The notes under the pieces were generated by a model that had not been told where the DNA came from, ran no database searches, and was given only the letters and a program-made list of their open reading frames with translations. Source: Caballeronia sp. GAFFF1 (GTDB lineage Bacteria; Pseudomonadota; Gammaproteobacteria; Burkholderiales; Burkholderiaceae). From it: DNA of 64,000 nucleotides. The stretch spans positions 186,001-250,000 of the forward strand of contig NZ_JALQEM010000032.1 of NCBI RefSeq assembly GCF_023630705.1, read 5' to 3'. A program made the translations under genes and the position numbers. Positions 60,361 through 64,000 of the stretch are shown piece by piece. Every line of letters begins with the position of its first letter. Within the stretch, counting starts at the first letter, position 1.

Positions 60361-62247
60361 TCAAGCGATGCCTCGCGTGCCCATGCGCGGCAGCCATTGC
60401 GTAATAAGCCCCCGCTGCAAGGATCTGAGCGCCATAGTCGTATAGCTGTGCGTGGACACGTGCCGCGCGACATAGCGCTCCAGCGCCAACGCAAGCGCAT
60501 AGGGGCTCACGCCGTCCATGCGCGCCTCATCGAAAGTGAGCGTGCATTCGATCGCGCGTCCGTACGGCTGGTCTAACTCGGGCGACAGCAGGCACGTCAC
60601 CGGTTGCGTGCGCGTGCCGACGAGGGCATCGAGCTGACGACGCTGCGATGCGGAGTCGTCGTTCAGATACAGGCGCAACAGGCGGCGCAAGCCTTCCGCG
60701 GACGACTCATCCGGCGACGAATTGAGCGTGTGGTAGTCGAGGTTCAGTTGCCCGTACAACTCCCAGGCCCGCTTGCCGATCGCCATAGCCGGTTTCGGCG
60801 CTGTGGGCGCGCGAATCAACCCGATGCCCGTGATCGGCAGTGTGCGGTCGGCAACCACATCGTTGTGTCCGTTGCACGCGATCAGACAAGGCAGATTGCG
60901 ATTGGTGAGCCACGCGTCTAGCGTTAGATAACCAAAGGCTTGCGCTAGCGGCTGGCCGTCTTTGTTCATCAGCGCGAGCAGCGTGCGCGTCTCGGTGAAC
61001 GGACGGCGCGTCTCGTACTGACGCTCGTCGTAGTCCGTCTGATTGAGCACGCGACGCAGCGCGAAGTAGCGTGCGTCGCGCAAGCGGTCGTCTCGATACG
61101 CGGCGTGATAATCGTGAAAGGCCACCGGCGGAGAGTCTTGCCCGGCTTGCGCGCGCACGGCTTGCACCGAATGCACTTCGTAGTCACGTGGCGCGTCGGG
61201 CACGGGCGTCAGGACATGCTCACGAGCGGCAGCGTCGATCTTAAGCGGCCCGACAGTTCGCGCAAACAGGTTGATGATCGGCGTGCAGTGAAGGGCGAAG
61301 TCCGCCGCGCTTATCCGCTCCGCGAGCGCCCCGAACGGCCGATTCAACAGCACGACGATCTCGGCCCCGGATCCATGAATCGACGCGAGCGCCTTGCTCA
61401 GACCGGTCAGCGTGAAAAAGCCGAAGCGCGCCGGAAAACAAAACCACTCGTGCAGCAGATTGTGGCCGTGGAAACGGTCGGGCACGCACGGCAAGAGGCT
61501 CTGCTCAGGCTCCAGCCCCTCGTGAACCACGGCATCGCGGGAGACGCAGTGCAGCCTGCCGTTGGCGAACGCGCCGGGCGCGGCGATAACCGTCGAGATG
61601 CTCGCGGTATGCAGCAGTTCGAACAGGTGCGAGGCCGTGGTCTGATCGCCGGCCAGATACACCGGCAGGCGGTCCAGGCCGCTTAGCCCGGAGATCGGCA
61701 TGCCGTTGACGGTGCGCAGCGTGATGCGCAGCGCGCCGAGCACGGTTTGGTCTGCCGGCACGTAGCGATAAAGCATCGGAATGTCGGGCGGTGGAGCGTT
61801 GATGGCTCGAACCCGCGCGATGTCGAGCGGGAAGATCTGCACGTCCTGGCTGCTGCGGAATTCGCATGCAGTTTGGGCTTCCTCCGACACGACGGATTTG
61901 AACGCGGTGCCACGTGGCAACAGGATGCCGTCGCGACGATGACCGTCGCCGTCTGTGGGGAACGCACGCGCCACGGCCATTGAAGGAATAGGTGTCACGT
62001 AGTTCGGGTATGTCACCGCCAACAACGGCTGGATGAAGTCAGGAAACGCGTCCTCGATACGCTGCGCGCCACGCGCCATGACGAAGGCGAACGTTTCGAG
62101 CAGCCTTTGAACGAAAGGATCGGCCACTTCGTTCTCGCTGATGCCCAGCCGTCGGCCGATCTTTAGATGATCATTGCCGAATTCATGCGCGCTCGCTTCG
62201 ATATAGCGCAGTTGCTGCAGATACTGCTCGAGAAAGCGCGGATCCAT
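60361..62247 (-). CDS. tssF: Type VI secretion baseplate subunit TssF (orphan copy)
   Basis: This encodes 628 residues from the ATG at 62247 (MDPRFLEQYLQQLRYI), the normal TssF N-terminus. GISENEVADPFVQRLLETFAF, FPDFIQPLLAVTYPNY and YHTLNSSPDESSAEGLRRLLRLY are family blocks, and the C-terminus ends with the usual RYVARHVSTHSYTTM. TssF with TssG and TssK builds the baseplate wedge. tssE, tssG and tssH, which normally flank it, are absent; vgrG follows at once. The open frame extends 49 codons upstream, but that part is not TssF-like. The ribosome-binding site is weak. Confidence 0.94.
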   Translation of the reverse strand: MDPRFLEQYLQQLRYIEASAHEFGNDHLKIGRRLGISENEVADPFVQRLLETFAFVMARGAQRIEDAFPDFIQPLLAVTYPNYVTPIPSMAVARAFPTDGDGHRRDGILLPRGTAFKSVVSEEAQTACEFRSSQDVQIFPLDIARVRAINAPPPDIPMLYRYVPADQTVLGALRITLRTVNGMPISGLSGLDRLPVYLAGDQTTASHLFELLHTASISTVIAAPGAFANGRLHCVSRDAVVHEGLEPEQSLLPCVPDRFHGHNLLHEWFCFPARFGFFTLTGLSKALASIHGSGAEIVVLLNRPFGALAERISAADFALHCTPIINLFARTVGPLKIDAAAREHVLTPVPDAPRDYEVHSVQAVRAQAGQDSPPVAFHDYHAAYRDDRLRDARYFALRRVLNQTDYDERQYETRRPFTETRTLLALMNKDGQPLAQAFGYLTLDAWLTNRNLPCLIACNGHNDVVADRTLPITGIGLIRAPTAPKPAMAIGKRAWELYGQLNLDYHTLNSSPDESSAEGLRRLLRLYLNDDSASQRRQLDALVGTRTQPVTCLLSPELDQPYGRAIECTLTFDEARMDGVSPYALALALERYVARHVSTHSYTTMALRSLQRGLITQWLPRMGTRGIA

Positions 62248-62663
62248 GGCTATCGACGCGCCCCGGAACGGCGGGATGCGGAGTTGCTGCTTGGCATGAC
62301 GAATTCGAGTCGCATGGCGCCGAGATAGGGACGGATGCCGAAGAGTTTGCCATCCTAAACATGCGTCGGCTATTGATGCGACTAAACGTGACAAAAGTGG
62401 GTGATGCCCACCCCGTCCCGAAAGGCTCCGGCCACCCCAGGTTCGCCGTGATATGGATTAGAGATTGGACTAACAGCGCGACGCTGCACTCGAGCAGCCA
62501 CCGCTTTTATCCTTGGAAGCAACTCTTGTCGCTATCGGCGAGCGCAGACGACGATGAGGGTGTGACCGGAAAGGCTGACGACGGTGGGCCGGAGCCGGTC
62601 GAACGCAAGTCTTATCGTGGTACTCAGCACTACTTCGCGTTTCAACTGTTCATCGTGCTTCTT
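62248..62663. other. Gap between tssF and gnd
   Basis: No confident gene is present. A hairpin GTGGG-TGATG-CCCAC lies at 62397-62411. A 44-codon minus-strand frame (62532-62666, starting MKKHDEQLKREVV) has no good ribosome-binding site and no recognised family; it may be a fragment. The tssF promoter would be in this stretch. Confidence 0.5.
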
Positions 62664-62667
62664 CATG

Positions 62668-62706
62668 AAAAAACCCCAAGGTCGGATTAATGTCCAACTC
62701 TTGGGG
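62668..62706 (-). terminator. Terminator downstream of gnd
   Basis: On the minus strand, CCCCAAG (62700-62706) pairs with CTTGGGG (62674-62680), with a further partial inner stem, and is followed by a run of T (plus-strand A at 62668-62673). It lies about 80 bp after the gnd stop. Confidence 0.8.
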
Positions 62707-62786
62707 CTCAGCTCACGAAGCCAGGGCTCTCTCAGCAGTCAGTGCAACACAAACCGCCCGTCACGACTAACGCCTCAACCAACTCC

Positions 62787-64000
<1,214 letters not shown>

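Noticed and set aside
62248..62394. An N-terminal extension of TssF
   Set aside because: The 49 extra codons are not TssF-like, and the ATG at 62247 matches the usual family N-terminus.

Overview
The window is GC-rich chromosomal DNA from a member of the Burkholderiaceae, most likely Caballeronia or Paraburkholderia. The evidence is codon use and gene content: a glycine betaine catabolism cluster, a Burkholderia-type VgrG with a DUF2345 tail, an I-E CRISPR system and many solute-binding proteins. Genus is inferred from protein resemblance, not proven. No rRNA, tRNA, complete insertion sequence or prophage was seen.

Layout. (1) 1-6252: the 3' end of cas8e (cse1), then cse2, cas7e, cas5e, cas6e, cas1, cas2, a short leader and a 17-repeat, 16-spacer array. 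Cas1 carries a frameshift after about 31 residues, so interference and crRNA-processing genes look intact but adaptation is doubtful. cas3 would lie upstream of the window. (2) 6383-22981: an MFS transporter, then glycine betaine catabolism: formaldehyde dehydrogenase fdhA, the regulator gbdR (divergent), glyA, a dipeptidase, a V4R/DUF5943 protein, dgcA, dgcB, two ETF subunits, gbcA, gbcB and a betaine-binding protein. Betaine is demethylated to dimethylglycine (GbcAB) and then to sarcosine (DgcAB with ETF). FdhA, GlyA and PurU (23007-23882) handle the released one-carbon units. Sarcosine oxidase (soxBDAG) is absent here. (3) 23-28.6 kb, minus strand: purU, a glycosyltransferase that appears to be an internal duplication, and a single-module enzyme with an acetoacetyl-CoA-synthetase-like adenylation domain, a carrier domain and a thioesterase. 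(4) 28.6-38.5 kb: a non-coding stretch with three 167-bp tandem repeats, a CueR-type promoter driving a copper P-type ATPase, a PaiB-like protein, a DUF1254 lipoprotein, a large AsmA/DUF748 protein and a DUF29 protein. (5) 38.5-46.3 kb: a DHA2 drug exporter, an aminotransferase with an amino-acid-binding protein and a divergent LysR regulator, a LivJ-like protein, a MarR/SDR pair sharing a palindrome, and a YciI protein. (6) 46.5-53.2 kb: a LacI-controlled sugar operon (ABC ATPase, permease, binding protein, sugar-phosphate isomerase/epimerase, Gfo/Idh/MocA dehydrogenase). (7) 53.2-62.2 kb: a type VI secretion accessory island on the minus strand (tssF, vgrG, a two-domain peptidoglycan hydrolase effector and a putative immunity protein) next to 1.6 kb of lower-GC DNA without recognisable genes. 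(8) 62.8 kb to the end: 6-phosphogluconate dehydrogenase, cut by the window edge.

Most worth a second look: the split cas1 with its stepwise repeat-sequence record, the T6SS effector island with an orphan TssF, the adenylation-carrier-thioesterase enzyme beside a duplicated glycosyltransferase, and several clear operators (CueR-type, MarR, LacI, and a candidate GbdR direct repeat).
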